Source: Chloroflexota bacterium
GTDB taxonomy: Bacteria; Chloroflexota; Anaerolineae; Anaerolineales; UBA11858
Reading direction: 5' to 3'
Length of the DNA: 47,344 bases
Assembly (NCBI GenBank): GCA_030609055.1
Contig: JAUWCZ010000004.1
Location: forward strand, 1 to 47,344
Numbering within the stretch: the first letter of the stretch is position 1; each line of letters opens with the position of its first letter. Below, piece after piece: positions 26,444 through 35,685 of the stretch. The notes under the pieces were generated by a model. That model saw only the letters and a program-made list of their open reading frames with translations. It was not told where the DNA came from and searched no databases. The position numbers and the translations under genes are program-made.

Positions 26444-26505
26444 TCATGGGGCGTCTGCTGAAATACCCTCCGGAAAGGTTTTTTACCTTGCAGTTTTATT
26501 AGGTA

Positions 26506-26566
26506 AGGGAAGTCTTCCCTACAGTTATCGGTGAATTGCGATGAACATGGAATGATTTGATTCCAT
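26506..26566. repeat. Two short inverted repeats in the divergent intergenic region
   Basis: AGGGAAG-T-CTTCCCT (26506-26520) and ATGGAAT-6-ATTCCAT (26547-26566) are exact arms of 7 bp each. They lie between the response regulator and the DUF58 operon and could be protein-binding sites; nothing else supports a role. The rest of 26444-26712 contains no gene that I can see. Confidence 0.35.
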
Positions 26567-26712
26567 CATCAAGTGTTCTTGGGATTGTTTTTCTGCTTTC
26601 GCTATTCAGCTTGAGTCATCAAAAAATACCTCGCCCCGAAAGAAAAAAACAATCTATTTAACATGCTTTTATGGTCTATTGGGCAGGAAATGTCGGTTAA
26701 TCTTTTCTTTGA

Positions 26713-26718
26713 TATAAT
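26713..26718 (+). promoter_or_regulatory. -10 box directly upstream of the DUF58 operon
   Basis: TATAAT ends 7 bases before the ATG at 26726 and 1 base before an earlier ATG at 26720. A transcript starting at the normal distance would begin at the second ATG, so the gene is probably leaderless. Confidence 0.55.
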
Positions 26719-26725
26719 CATGGCT

Positions 26726-28027
26726 ATGTCTTTAAAAAAACCTGCGGAACGCTCACTTCGGGTTAACTCCTATCTCATACCTGCAATAGCTCTGATCCTG
26801 ATCTTTGTACAGCTCTTTTTCCCTTTTAGAGGGTGGGCGATTTTAGCGTCATCCTTTGTTGGTCTCTGTCTGTTTTCCTATTTCTGGTCTCGGAGTCTGA
26901 AAAAGAATCTTTCACTGGAAAGAGAAATGCGTTTTGGCTGGATGCAGGTTGGTGACCACATTCAGGAGCGTTTTTCAATCGAAAACGACAGCAGAATGCC
27001 AGCTCTTTGGGTAAAGATCATCGACTATTCTCAGATGCCGGGGTATACCGCCAGCAAAGTTACCAGCGTTCGAAGCCAATGGTATTCCCACTGGTTTACC
27101 CGGGGTGTCTGCAATCGTCGTGGTATTTATACTTTAGGTCCAACCAGCCTGGAAACCGTTGATCCACTAGGAATGTTCACAGTGCGGATTGATTACCCTG
27201 AAACAGTTACTATGATGGTCGTTCCTCCCATCCTCCCACTGCCCCGGATAGAAATCGCCCCAGGAGGAAGAACTGGTGAGGGAAAATCCACCAGCAGCGG
27301 ACTGGAAAGGACCATTGTAGCTGGCGGCGTCCGGGAATACATGCCAGGAGATAGTTTGCGTTGGCTGCATTGGCCAACAACTGCCCGAAAGAATAAACCT
27401 TTTGTCCGGGTGTTTGATTTCTCGCCTGCCAGCAACTGGTGGATCTTGTTGGACATGGATCCCAACGTGCAGGCCGGAAAAGGGCAGGAGTCAACCGAGG
27501 AATATAGCGTTATTCTGGCAGCTTCCTTGGTAAATGAAGGATTAAAAGAGGATAAGTCAGTTGGATTAATCACCCACGGCGATGATTTGATCTGGCACAC
27601 ACCGGATGTGGGAGATGCCCATCTCTGGAAGATTCTCAGATCACTGGCTGTTGTCCGACCAACAGGTCCATCGCTGCCAGAAATGCTAGATCATCTTCGC
27701 ACCACGCTGGAACAACGCACCAGTCTGGTGGTAATCACTCCGAATATTAATCCCGGCTGGTTGAATGATTTGGGATTACTGCTCAGGAAGGGGATCGTCC
27801 CCACAGTCCTGCTTTTGAATCCAACCGGATTTGGAGGTATCGGAAAACCGGATGCGATCCAGGATCGCTTACTGCGGATGGGTATCAAACATTACAACAT
27901 TAATGATACTCTCCAGGATCTCTCCCAATTCCAACCGGAAGATTTTGCCGTCCAGCCAGGTGATCAAATGAGAAAGTATACCCAGAGCTTGAAGAAACAA
28001 ACAGTGAATTGGAGGACCCTGGGATGA
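26726..28027 (+). CDS. DUF58 domain protein
   Basis: A protein of 433 residues beginning MSLKKPAERS; the ATG at 26726 suits the -10 box, and an alternative at 26720 adds two residues. Two hydrophobic helices (about residues 19-57) precede a beta-rich domain and the DUF58 signature GGVREYMPGDSLRWLHWPTT with KPFVRVFD after it. The C-terminal half resembles a VWA-like fold (WWILLDMDPNVQAG). DUF58 proteins occur with MoxR ATPases and transglutaminases; that trio is complete here. Its stop codon overlaps the next start (ATGA). Confidence 0.92.
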   Translation: MSLKKPAERSLRVNSYLIPAIALILIFVQLFFPFRGWAILASSFVGLCLFSYFWSRSLKKNLSLEREMRFGWMQVGDHIQERFSIENDSRMPALWVKIIDYSQMPGYTASKVTSVRSQWYSHWFTRGVCNRRGIYTLGPTSLETVDPLGMFTVRIDYPETVTMMVVPPILPLPRIEIAPGGRTGEGKSTSSGLERTIVAGGVREYMPGDSLRWLHWPTTARKNKPFVRVFDFSPASNWWILLDMDPNVQAGKGQESTEEYSVILAASLVNEGLKEDKSVGLITHGDDLIWHTPDVGDAHLWKILRSLAVVRPTGPSLPEMLDHLRTTLEQRTSLVVITPNINPGWLNDLGLLLRKGIVPTVLLLNPTGFGGIGKPDAIQDRLLRMGIKHYNINDTLQDLSQFQPEDFAVQPGDQMRKYTQSLKKQTVNWRTLG

Positions 28028-30453
28028 TCACTGCGGTTCGCGAATTTGCTGATCATCATTTCACCGGCAGGACAATAAGAACCTGGATGTTGGTTCTTCT
28101 ATTGTTTGTCATGCTGGCAAACGTCCTGCGAGATTCAATCCGGGGGGTGGAAAACAGTCTGCTGATGTTGATGATTGTTATCGGATTAATTCTGGGTTGG
28201 ATCCTGGCCATTTCCAATGTTCCGGCTTGGAAAACCGGGTTGATCTCATTGCTCAGTGGCGGTACCATTATCACAATCCGAGTAGGCAGGCTGGGAAATT
28301 TAATCTCCGCCCTGTTCATCCAAATCATTGAATTGGGAGCAAAAACCTGGCAGTGGATATTCCAGGAAGGCCAAATTCCCCGATCAAATACAATTCCCCT
28401 AGGAGTAGCTGAGCTTGGAACGCGGATATTGACATTGGGATCCCGTCTGGCAGTCTGGATTCAAAGTCTCCTCCGGGGCAAACCGATCTTTGATCCTGTA
28501 GCCACAGCATTTGTCTGGGGGGTCCTAATCTGGATGATTGCTATCTGGGTCATGTGGCTAACAATCAGGATTCAAAATCCACTACTGGGGATCATTCCCA
28601 TAATGACCCTCACTGCTCTGAGTCTGGTCTACACTGGCAAATCTGTCTACAATTTGATTCCTATGCTGGGTTTCATGATCGGATTGCTGGTCATGGTCCA
28701 GTACGATGCCCAAGAGGCACGCTGGATAGCAGAGAAACTTGAATTTGCTGGCATAATCCGGGAGAGAATGCTGGCATTCGCAGTTCAGTTGGCTTTTATT
28801 CTGATGATTTTCGCAGCCCTCAGCCCTTCTTTTTCCATTCGCAGAATTGTTGATTTTATCAACCGTGTCACATCTGACAATATCCATGAGGATGACCTGG
28901 TGCGATCACTGGGTTTAGAACCTCCTCCTGAACCTGGAAATATCAACGTTCTGGACAGCCGGCAAAGCGGAGGGCTCCCCAACAGGCATCTGATCGGCTC
29001 TGGAGAAGAGCTAAATGATCAAATTGTGATGATCATCAAGGTCCAGGAGCAGAGTGATACCGACACAGGGGATTTAGATTTTTCAGACCGTGTTTATTAC
29101 TGGCGCAGTTTAACCTATGATCAGTATGTGGGTCGAGGTTGGGTCTCCCGGGATAGTGTAGATCAGAAGTACAATCCCGGAGAGAAAACACTCTCCAGCT
29201 GGCCTGATAATTACCGCATAATCCGGCAAGAGGTGGCGTACATAGAAGATTTGGGCGGTCTTATGTTCAGTGCCGGAATTCCCCTCAGCACAGATCAAAA
29301 CTTTGAGATTGCCTGGAGGGTTCAGCCCAGAGATCAGGAGGTATTTGATATTTTTGGCGCATCCCTCAATGAGAATCATTATATAGCAGATTCTCTGCAG
29401 GCCGTGGCAAGCAAGGTGGAGTTGCAGGAAACCGGACAGGATTACCCGGATTGGATCCGCAATCGTTACATTGGCCTACCCGAGTCAGTTCCGGAACGGG
29501 TGCTTGCCCTTGCCCGGGATATCACAGCAACTGAACCAACTCCCTACGATCGGGCTATCGCCATCGAAACATTCCTACGCAGATTTCCATATACCCTGGA
29601 TCTCCCGCAGCCGCCACAGGACCGGGATATCACTGATTATTTCTTATTCCACGCCAAGCGGGGCTATTGCGATTATTATGCCAGCGCCATGGTTGTTCTC
29701 TCCCGCGGTGCGGGGCTGCCTGCCCGATTAGTTACTGGATACATTGGTGGATATTACGATGAAAACCTGGATGCATATTTGGTCACGGCAGATCTTGCTC
29801 ATGCCTGGGCTGAGATATATTTCCCAGGATATGGCTGGATAATCTTTGAACCAACCGGCGGAAGACCTGAGATTGACAGACCGGAGGATCCAATTCCGAA
29901 ATTTGCTCAGGATTACGCCTCATCATTTGATCCCTTGGTTCCAGAAAAACCAGGGTTAGGGGTAAACTGGCTGCTAATCACACTGGCAAGTATTGTGGTC
30001 ACCGGACTACTCGCGTACGGAGCTTTAGTCCTGGATGGTTTAATCCTCACAAATCTTCCGGTCCAAAAACAATTACCCAGGATCTACCGTCGAATATACA
30101 GGTATGCGCGTTGGATGGGTTATTCATCCCTACCGGGTGATACAGCCCATGAATTTATAGATAAATTGATTCATTTCATGAACCAATATGGCAAAGGAAG
30201 TAAAGAAGCCGAGTGGTTGTTGCCCGCAGCCGACCAGCTGCGAGAAATTACCTGGGCATATTACCTGGTTATGTACAGTCCTGATGGCGGCGCAGCGATC
30301 GATCCCAGGGAGACAGCCCTTACTTACCGCTACCTCCGTTCCCGGATGTGGTATCTCTGGTTATTGGTTCGCGCTTATCCCTATCGGCTATCACGGTATT
30401 TTCTATGGGACTCAGCCCCGATGATAATCAGCCCGCGACCAACACAAACATAA
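28024..30453 (+). CDS. TgpA-like membrane transglutaminase
   Basis: A protein of 809 residues from the ATG at 28024, which follows GGAGG and overlaps the DUF58 stop. About six membrane helices (residues 20-275) are followed by an extracellular portion with the transglutaminase core: Cys549 in GYCDYYAS, His593 in AHAWAEIYFPGYGW, and FEPTGG, where the third catalytic position is Glu rather than the usual Asp. A further membrane helix (VNWLLITLASIVVTGLLAYGAL) and a C-terminal DUF4129-like helical region (DTAHEFIDKLIHF) complete it. It probably cross-links or hydrolyses peptides or cell-wall components outside the membrane, together with its DUF58 and MoxR partners. Confidence 0.93.
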   Translation: MITAVREFADHHFTGRTIRTWMLVLLLFVMLANVLRDSIRGVENSLLMLMIVIGLILGWILAISNVPAWKTGLISLLSGGTIITIRVGRLGNLISALFIQIIELGAKTWQWIFQEGQIPRSNTIPLGVAELGTRILTLGSRLAVWIQSLLRGKPIFDPVATAFVWGVLIWMIAIWVMWLTIRIQNPLLGIIPIMTLTALSLVYTGKSVYNLIPMLGFMIGLLVMVQYDAQEARWIAEKLEFAGIIRERMLAFAVQLAFILMIFAALSPSFSIRRIVDFINRVTSDNIHEDDLVRSLGLEPPPEPGNINVLDSRQSGGLPNRHLIGSGEELNDQIVMIIKVQEQSDTDTGDLDFSDRVYYWRSLTYDQYVGRGWVSRDSVDQKYNPGEKTLSSWPDNYRIIRQEVAYIEDLGGLMFSAGIPLSTDQNFEIAWRVQPRDQEVFDIFGASLNENHYIADSLQAVASKVELQETGQDYPDWIRNRYIGLPESVPERVLALARDITATEPTPYDRAIAIETFLRRFPYTLDLPQPPQDRDITDYFLFHAKRGYCDYYASAMVVLSRGAGLPARLVTGYIGGYYDENLDAYLVTADLAHAWAEIYFPGYGWIIFEPTGGRPEIDRPEDPIPKFAQDYASSFDPLVPEKPGLGVNWLLITLASIVVTGLLAYGALVLDGLILTNLPVQKQLPRIYRRIYRYARWMGYSSLPGDTAHEFIDKLIHFMNQYGKGSKEAEWLLPAADQLREITWAYYLVMYSPDGGAAIDPRETALTYRYLRSRMWYLWLLVRAYPYRLSRYFLWDSAPMIISPRPTQT

Positions 30454-30463
30454 AAGGATGACT

Positions 30464-31414
30464 ATGAAAAATATCAAAACATTCTCTGAAAAAATCGTCG
30501 CCAATATTAGCCGGGTGATTATCGGTAAAAGAGAGACTATTGAACAGGCAGTGGTCTGCCTGTTATGCCAGGGACACCTTCTAATTGAAGACATCCCCGG
30601 GGTGGGGAAAACGATGCTGGCCCGCAGTCTGGCTCGTTCTCTCGAGGCATCCTTCGGACGCATCCAATTCACGCCTGATATGCTTCCCAGCGATATCACC
30701 GGGGTATCCATTTATAACCAGGCAACCAAGGATTTTGAGTTCCGGGCAGGACCAGTGATGGCAGAAATTGTGCTGGCGGACGAGATTAACCGGGCCACTC
30801 CCAAAACACAATCCGCCCTGCTGGAAGCCATGCAAGAAAGAACAGTCACAGTCGATGGGATTACCCATCCTCTTCCTGAGGTGTTTATGGTAATCGCCAC
30901 CCAGAACCCTATTGAGCATGAAGGAACATTCAGGCTTCCCGAAGCCCAGTTGGACCGGTTTTTAATGCGGATCCCCATCGGCTACCCGCTATTAAAAGAT
31001 GAGATTGATATTCTTGATGGTCAACAGTTCCTGCATCCGATTGATGAACTGAAACCAGTGGTCACTGTAAAGGATGTTCTTGAAGCCCAGCATACCCTTC
31101 GATCCGTTCATATCGCTCCACCAGTGAAGCGCTACATTGTCGAACTGGTTCAGCGCACCCGGGCGCACGAGGATGTATACCTTGGGGCCAGTCCCCGCGG
31201 CAGTTTGGGACTCTTTCGGGCTGGACAGGCAATAGCAGCCATCCAGGGTCGTGATTATGTCACCCCTGATGATATCAAATCTGTGGCTGACCCTATTCTC
31301 GGTCACCGCATGATCCTGGCTCCTGGAGCCCGGCTACAAGACCTCAACGAAGAATCTGTATTGGAAGATGTGTTGGAAAACACGCCAATCCCAAAAGGTG
31401 ATTATTCAGAATAA
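30464..31414 (+). CDS. MoxR-family AAA+ ATPase
   Basis: A protein of 316 residues. AAAAGG 7 bases upstream supports the ATG at 30464 over the one at 30458. It has Walker A DIPGVGKTMLARSLA, Walker B VLADEINRATPKTQSALLEAMQE, sensor 1 VIATQNPIEHEGTFRLPEAQLDRF, and the C-terminal lid region (GASPRGSLGLFRAGQAIAA). MoxR ATPases are thought to act as chaperones for VWA/DUF58 partners. It is third in the operon with DUF58 and TgpA-like genes and 33 bases before the permease pair. Confidence 0.95.
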   Translation: MKNIKTFSEKIVANISRVIIGKRETIEQAVVCLLCQGHLLIEDIPGVGKTMLARSLARSLEASFGRIQFTPDMLPSDITGVSIYNQATKDFEFRAGPVMAEIVLADEINRATPKTQSALLEAMQERTVTVDGITHPLPEVFMVIATQNPIEHEGTFRLPEAQLDRFLMRIPIGYPLLKDEIDILDGQQFLHPIDELKPVVTVKDVLEAQHTLRSVHIAPPVKRYIVELVQRTRAHEDVYLGASPRGSLGLFRAGQAIAAIQGRDYVTPDDIKSVADPILGHRMILAPGARLQDLNEESVLEDVLENTPIPKGDYSE

Positions 31415-31447
31415 TATCAAGAAATAATCCAACGATAAGGAGATTTA

Positions 31448-32513
31448 ATGCTGGCTTATATTGTGCGGAGAATATTGATCTTACCGATTATTATGGCGAT
31501 TGTTACATTTGTCTTATTCTTCCTGATCATGCAGCTTCCAATCGAGCAGCGAGTAGCAGTATATCTTCCTTCAATGAGTGCGGATACATTTTTTGACCCG
31601 GAAAAAGCGCGGGCTCTAATTGATAATACAATTGAGAAACACGGGTTAAACGATCCTTTTCATACCCAGTATATCCGCTGGGTAAAAAAGACTGATAGTT
31701 GGCGATTGGGGTTTTTCCCCAACCTGGAGGCAGCCGGTATTAGAAGGCATATTAGCTCGTGTTCCAGCAACAGCTGAGTTAGCGCTGGCTGCATTTATCC
31801 CGTCGATAATCCTGGCATTAATACTTGGAGGGCTGGCAGGAAGATATCAAGGAAAATGGCCAGACCATCTAATCCAAACAATGACATTTGTATTGTGGGC
31901 TTTCCCATCGTTTATTCTTGGCCTAATATTGCTTAATTTGCTTTATGCTTGGAACGGGTGGTTTCCTCCAGGGAGGTTAAGCATATCGGCAGGTCCGATT
32001 GTTGATTCAGAGTTCTTTATAAACTATACAGGCATGTCTACCTTTGATGCATTAATTAATGGGAATTTTGAAATACTCTGGGATGCTATCCGTCATCTCA
32101 TTCTGCCGGTAATTACCTTGGCAGGCGCCCAGTGGGCGTTGTTAACACGAATCATGCGCTCATCCATCATTGACACGTTAACGCAAGATTACATAAAAAC
32201 GGCCCGTGCAAAAGGTTTGCCCGAAGAGCGAGTATTAAATCTCCATGCCCGTCGCAATGCGCTGTTACCGTTTATATCCACCGGGGGTGTAGCTGTATCA
32301 CTGCTTCTCAGCGTGATCGTAGTTATTGAAACAGTATTTGCCAGAAATGGGATTGGTAATTCAGCAGCGGAAGCGATCCTATTCAGCGACATCCCGGTAG
32401 CAATTGGATTTGCATTGTTTAGCTGCCTGGTTACGGTGATCGCCAGTTTAATTGCAGACATTCTCTATGGCATCATCGATCCCCGGGTCAGATTAACCGG
32501 ACCAACTCTGTGA
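31448..32513 (+). pseudogene. DppB-like ABC permease, frameshifted in a T5 run
   Basis: The first 88 or so codons give the usual start (MLAYIVRRILILPIIMAIV, then EKHGLNDPFHTQYIRWV). At GGGG-TTTTT-CCCC (T run 31712-31716) the frame changes: the zero frame runs into a stop at 31775, while another frame continues as WRQPVLEGILARVPATAELAL and on to the EAA loop YIKTARAKGLPEERVLNLHARRNALLP and the ending IIDPRVRL. With one T fewer the junction would read LGFSPTWRQPV, exactly as in intact relatives. Either the strain carries a one-base insertion, the assembly or reads have a homopolymer error, or slippage restores the frame. AAGGAG precedes the ATG. It would otherwise be about 355 residues. Confidence 0.82.
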
Positions 32514-33412
32514 AAATTTTCAAATTCCTTCGTCGTAACTTCGGTATGGTAGTTGGTTTTTTGATCGTGGTAAGTTTTGCAGTAGTGGCTATAACTGTGC
32601 CTAAAATTGCCCCCCCTGAAGATACAGAGGATCCTTATACCCTTCCAAGAGGTTCTTACGGTGCCTCACCCAAGCCCCCCTCCGAGGAACACCCGCTGGG
32701 ATTATTGGAAAATCAAGGTGATATCCTCTATGGGCTGATCTGGGGGACAAGAGGAGCATTCATCATGAGTTTGCTGATCGCATTGGGACGAGTCTTGATT
32801 GGTGGGGTGATAGGCATCTTCTCTGGATACTATGGACGGATTATCGACGCAGTCCTTATGCGCCTAACGGATGCTTTTCTCTCCTTTCCACTCATGGCTG
32901 CCGTTCTGATCCTGCTAACCCTATTTGGCGGAGGATTATTAGGGATCCAGACCGGCGGCGCGGAGAAATATATCATCATTGCCTTAATAGCCTTCGGTTG
33001 GATGGGGCATGCCCGATTAATCAGGGGTAACGTGTTATCGGAAAAAAACCAGGAGTACATCCAAGCAGCCATCACCCTGGGCGCAACTCCCCGTCGGATT
33101 ATCTTTAAGCATATTCTACCCAACACCTACCACGGATTATTAGTCCTGATCACTTCTGATATTGGCAGCATTGTGGTCTGGATGGCAGTCTTCAGTTTTC
33201 TGGGATTCTCCGGAATCCAGCCAACAGCAGATTGGGGAAAAATGGTCAATAATTCACGCAACTGGATCGTCAGTGCGCCCACAACCGCTTTAAAGTATTG
33301 GTATACTTTTATCCCTCCCAGCCTAGCCATCATCTTATTCTCATTTGGTTGGAATCTGATCGGGGATGGATTAAGGAATTTGCTTGACCCCCGGATTTCT
33401 AAGACCCAATGA
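32510..33412 (+). CDS. DppC-like ABC permease
   Basis: An inner-membrane permease of 300 residues with a GTG start that overlaps the preceding stop (GTGA). Six hydrophobic helices are visible and the EAA motif reads EYIQAAITLGATPRRIIFKHILPN (in parts: AAITLGATPRR, KHILPN). It pairs with the frameshifted DppB-like gene to form a dipeptide/oligopeptide-type channel, but no ATPase or binding protein adjoins it on this strand; it would have to borrow those of the leftward system at 33.5-42 kb. A strong terminator follows. Confidence 0.93.
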   Translation: MKIFKFLRRNFGMVVGFLIVVSFAVVAITVPKIAPPEDTEDPYTLPRGSYGASPKPPSEEHPLGLLENQGDILYGLIWGTRGAFIMSLLIALGRVLIGGVIGIFSGYYGRIIDAVLMRLTDAFLSFPLMAAVLILLTLFGGGLLGIQTGGAEKYIIIALIAFGWMGHARLIRGNVLSEKNQEYIQAAITLGATPRRIIFKHILPNTYHGLLVLITSDIGSIVVWMAVFSFLGFSGIQPTADWGKMVNNSRNWIVSAPTTALKYWYTFIPPSLAIILFSFGWNLIGDGLRNLLDPRISKTQ

Positions 33413-33424
33413 TCATTTTAACCC

Positions 33425-33460
33425 AAAGGACCAGGTCCCTTCGAGGGACCTGGTCCTTTT
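33425..33460 (+). terminator. Rho-independent terminator after the plus-strand permeases
   Basis: A perfect 16-bp stem (AAAGGACCAGGTCCCT/AGGGACCTGGTCCTTT) with a 3-base loop TCG and a short T run, 13 bases after the dppC-like stop codon. Confidence 0.92.
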
Positions 33461-33473
33461 AGATGATAACCAT

Positions 33474-33504
33474 AAAAAAACTCCCCAAGGAAATTTGGGG
33501 AGTT
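33474..33504 (-). terminator. Rho-independent terminator after the minus-strand permeases
   Basis: On the minus strand, AACTCCCCAA pairs with TTGGGGAGTT (10 bp, 6-base loop) and a run of T follows. It ends the leftward oppBC pair and lies back-to-back with the plus-strand terminator. Confidence 0.9.
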
Positions 33505-33547
33505 CTGTATTCTAAGCTAGTTTTGGTTACTATTTCAGGTTAACCGT

Positions 33548-34459
33548 TTAGCGTGGTTTTCTTAACCTGGGATCCATAATATCGCGGACGGCATCACCAA
33601 GCAAATTCCAACCCAGCACGTAAAGTGAAATGGTGACCCCCGGAAAAACAATAATAAACCAATATTTATCCAAGACCGGGATCCAATTGCGGGCAAAGTT
33701 AATAATCTGGCCCCAATCGGCATATCCTACCTGAACTCCAACTCCCAGGAAGCTGAGAGTTGCAAATGCCAGGACATAGGTGCCGATATCCATGGAGGCA
33801 ATCACCAAGGTTGGAAAGATTGCATTGGGTAAAATATGCCGCGTCACGATTCTCATATCAGTGGCACCAGACACACGGGCAGCCAAGACATACTCTCTCT
33901 CCTTAACAGAGAGAATATCACCTCGAATTAAACGAGCATAGGACGTCCATCCAAAGGCAATTAAAGCTATCATCGGTGTCACAATGCCTTTTCCTAATTT
34001 TGGCTGCAAAACTGTCGCAATCGTTAAGGCAGCTAACAAATATGGAAAAGCCATAAAGACTTCCACGATTCGCATTAATACTTCATCCACAGCACCGCCG
34101 TAATACGATGCAATTGTCCCAATCAGCAGCCCTATGACAACAGTGGAAAAAGTAACAATCAGACCCGCTTTAAAGGCTGTCCTGGTTCCCCACACCAACC
34201 CGTAATAGATATCATATTGACCTTCTGTTGTGCCCAGCCAGTGCCAATCTTCATCTCCAGGGGAGAGATCCTCATCGGTCATCCAGGAAGGCGGCTGCGG
34301 TTCAGCTCGAAATCCATCCCGGGGAATATCAAAACGATCATCATAATCTTCGTATGGAGCAAGCACCGGTGCCAGGATCGCAATAACCAGGTAGACCAGG
34401 ATCAGTATGATCCCGATCAACGATATCGGGGTTGTAAGTAATTTTCGGACGTTTTTCAT
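33548..34459 (-). CDS. OppC/DppC-like ABC permease
   Basis: A membrane permease of 303 residues with six helices. The EAA loop reads EYVLAARVSGATDMRIVTRHILPN in parts (LAARVSGATDMR, RHILPN), and the end is LLGDAVRDIMDPRLRKPR. The start codon overlaps the preceding oppB stop by 4 bases (ATGA). It is a distant paralogue of the plus-strand DppC-like protein across the terminators (shared segments YGLVWGTR/YGLIWGTR, LIAFGW, RLIRG, HILPN). It belongs to the leftward oligopeptide transporter set. Confidence 0.94.
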   Translation of the reverse strand: MKNVRKLLTTPISLIGIILILVYLVIAILAPVLAPYEDYDDRFDIPRDGFRAEPQPPSWMTDEDLSPGDEDWHWLGTTEGQYDIYYGLVWGTRTAFKAGLIVTFSTVVIGLLIGTIASYYGGAVDEVLMRIVEVFMAFPYLLAALTIATVLQPKLGKGIVTPMIALIAFGWTSYARLIRGDILSVKEREYVLAARVSGATDMRIVTRHILPNAIFPTLVIASMDIGTYVLAFATLSFLGVGVQVGYADWGQIINFARNWIPVLDKYWFIIVFPGVTISLYVLGWNLLGDAVRDIMDPRLRKPR

Positions 34460-35523
34460 GACAGCCTCACCCGGGGATCAAAGAATCCATACAGCACATC
34501 AACCAGCAAGTTCCCTCCCACCATGACGAAACTGCTAAATAACACCAATCCCAATAAGGTAACCACATCAAAGGCAGCAGCAGAGTTAACAAACAAGCGG
34601 CCCAAACCATGCAGGTTATAAATTGTTTCTGTAATTACAACACCTGTCAAGAGGCCGATAAAAAGCAGCCCACCAATGGTAACAACTGGCAGCATGGCGT
34701 TCTTCCGGGCATGGAGGTTCCTGACCACCCGCTCACTTAATCCCTTCGACCGGGCTGTTTTAATGTAATCCTCACGTAAAGTCTCCAACATGGAGGATCG
34801 CATCACCCGCATTACCTGGGCAAAGATTAAATAAGATAACCCGAACACCGGCAGAATTAAATGTTTTACCGCATCCAGGAAAACATCCCAGCGCCAGTTA
34901 AGGATTGCATCAACGGTATTGATTTTGGTATATTGCGTAAAGACGGTAGGATCCCAAACGATATTTTTTGCCCATTGAGACAAACTTTCTGGCGGCAGCC
35001 AATCTAACCCGGAATAGAATATCATCAACATTAACAGGGCAAACACAAAGGTAGGAAATGACCAGGCAACCACCGCAAACACCCGCGAGAACTGATCGAT
35101 AAATTTGTTGTGATTCACAGCCGCCTGGATCCCCACATAGATTCCCGATGCCATAATGGGGCCGATACTCCACAAAGCCAGTTCTAGGGTTACAGGCAAT
35201 TTGGTCATAATCGCTTCCGTAACAGGCATTTGGGCTGTATGGGACCACCCTAATTCTCCTCGAAGGATCCCCCCTTCAATTTCTCCAGTTACTTCATCTT
35301 TATTTCCCACCAACCAGCGAATATATTGTTTAGGAATCGGTTCATTTAACCCATATTTTTCGATAATCTTCTGAACTGCAGTTGCTGTTCTTGGGACATC
35401 AGAGACATATAAAGTCGCTCGCTCTATTGGATCAAGCAGCATCAGCATCGCAAATATCAATATGGTGACCCCAAACATAATTACTGGCAAAATTAATAAC
35501 CGCCGCAGAATATAAGCCGTCAT
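34456..35523 (-). CDS. OppB/DppB-like ABC permease
   Basis: A membrane permease of 355 residues, intact, with N-terminus MTAYILRRLLILPVIMFGV and GLNEPIPKQYIRWL early on. The EAA loop contains EDYIKTARSKGLSERVVRNLHARKN (in parts: YIKTARSKGLSE, NLHARKNAML), and it ends FFDPRVRLS. GGAGG precedes the ATG. It serves as an internal reference for the frameshifted gene at 31448-32513: its corresponding segment GELGWSHTAQMPVTEAIMTKL runs without interruption. A terminator separates it from the binding-protein gene upstream. Confidence 0.94.
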   Translation of the reverse strand: MTAYILRRLLILPVIMFGVTILIFAMLMLLDPIERATLYVSDVPRTATAVQKIIEKYGLNEPIPKQYIRWLVGNKDEVTGEIEGGILRGELGWSHTAQMPVTEAIMTKLPVTLELALWSIGPIMASGIYVGIQAAVNHNKFIDQFSRVFAVVAWSFPTFVFALLMLMIFYSGLDWLPPESLSQWAKNIVWDPTVFTQYTKINTVDAILNWRWDVFLDAVKHLILPVFGLSYLIFAQVMRVMRSSMLETLREDYIKTARSKGLSERVVRNLHARKNAMLPVVTIGGLLFIGLLTGVVITETIYNLHGLGRLFVNSAAAFDVVTLLGLVLFSSFVMVGGNLLVDVLYGFFDPRVRLS

Positions 35524-35622
35524 ACAAACCTCCGTCCATTATTAACTAGATGCAAATACAAAATAAAAATAATATTGAATAATTCCAGTTAACGTAAATT
35601 GTCAAAAATTGTCATACGATCG

Positions 35623-35666
35623 AAAAAAAAAGAGCCGAGGATGAGGTTACACTCAAACCTCGGCTC
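35623..35666 (-). terminator. Rho-independent terminator after the permuted binding-protein gene
   Basis: On the minus strand, GAGCCGAGG pairs with CCTCGGCTC (9 bp, 17-base loop) followed by nine T, about 20 bases after the stop codon. The permeases downstream may need readthrough or their own promoter. Confidence 0.88.
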
Positions 35667-35685
35667 AGAGAAACTATATCATGAG

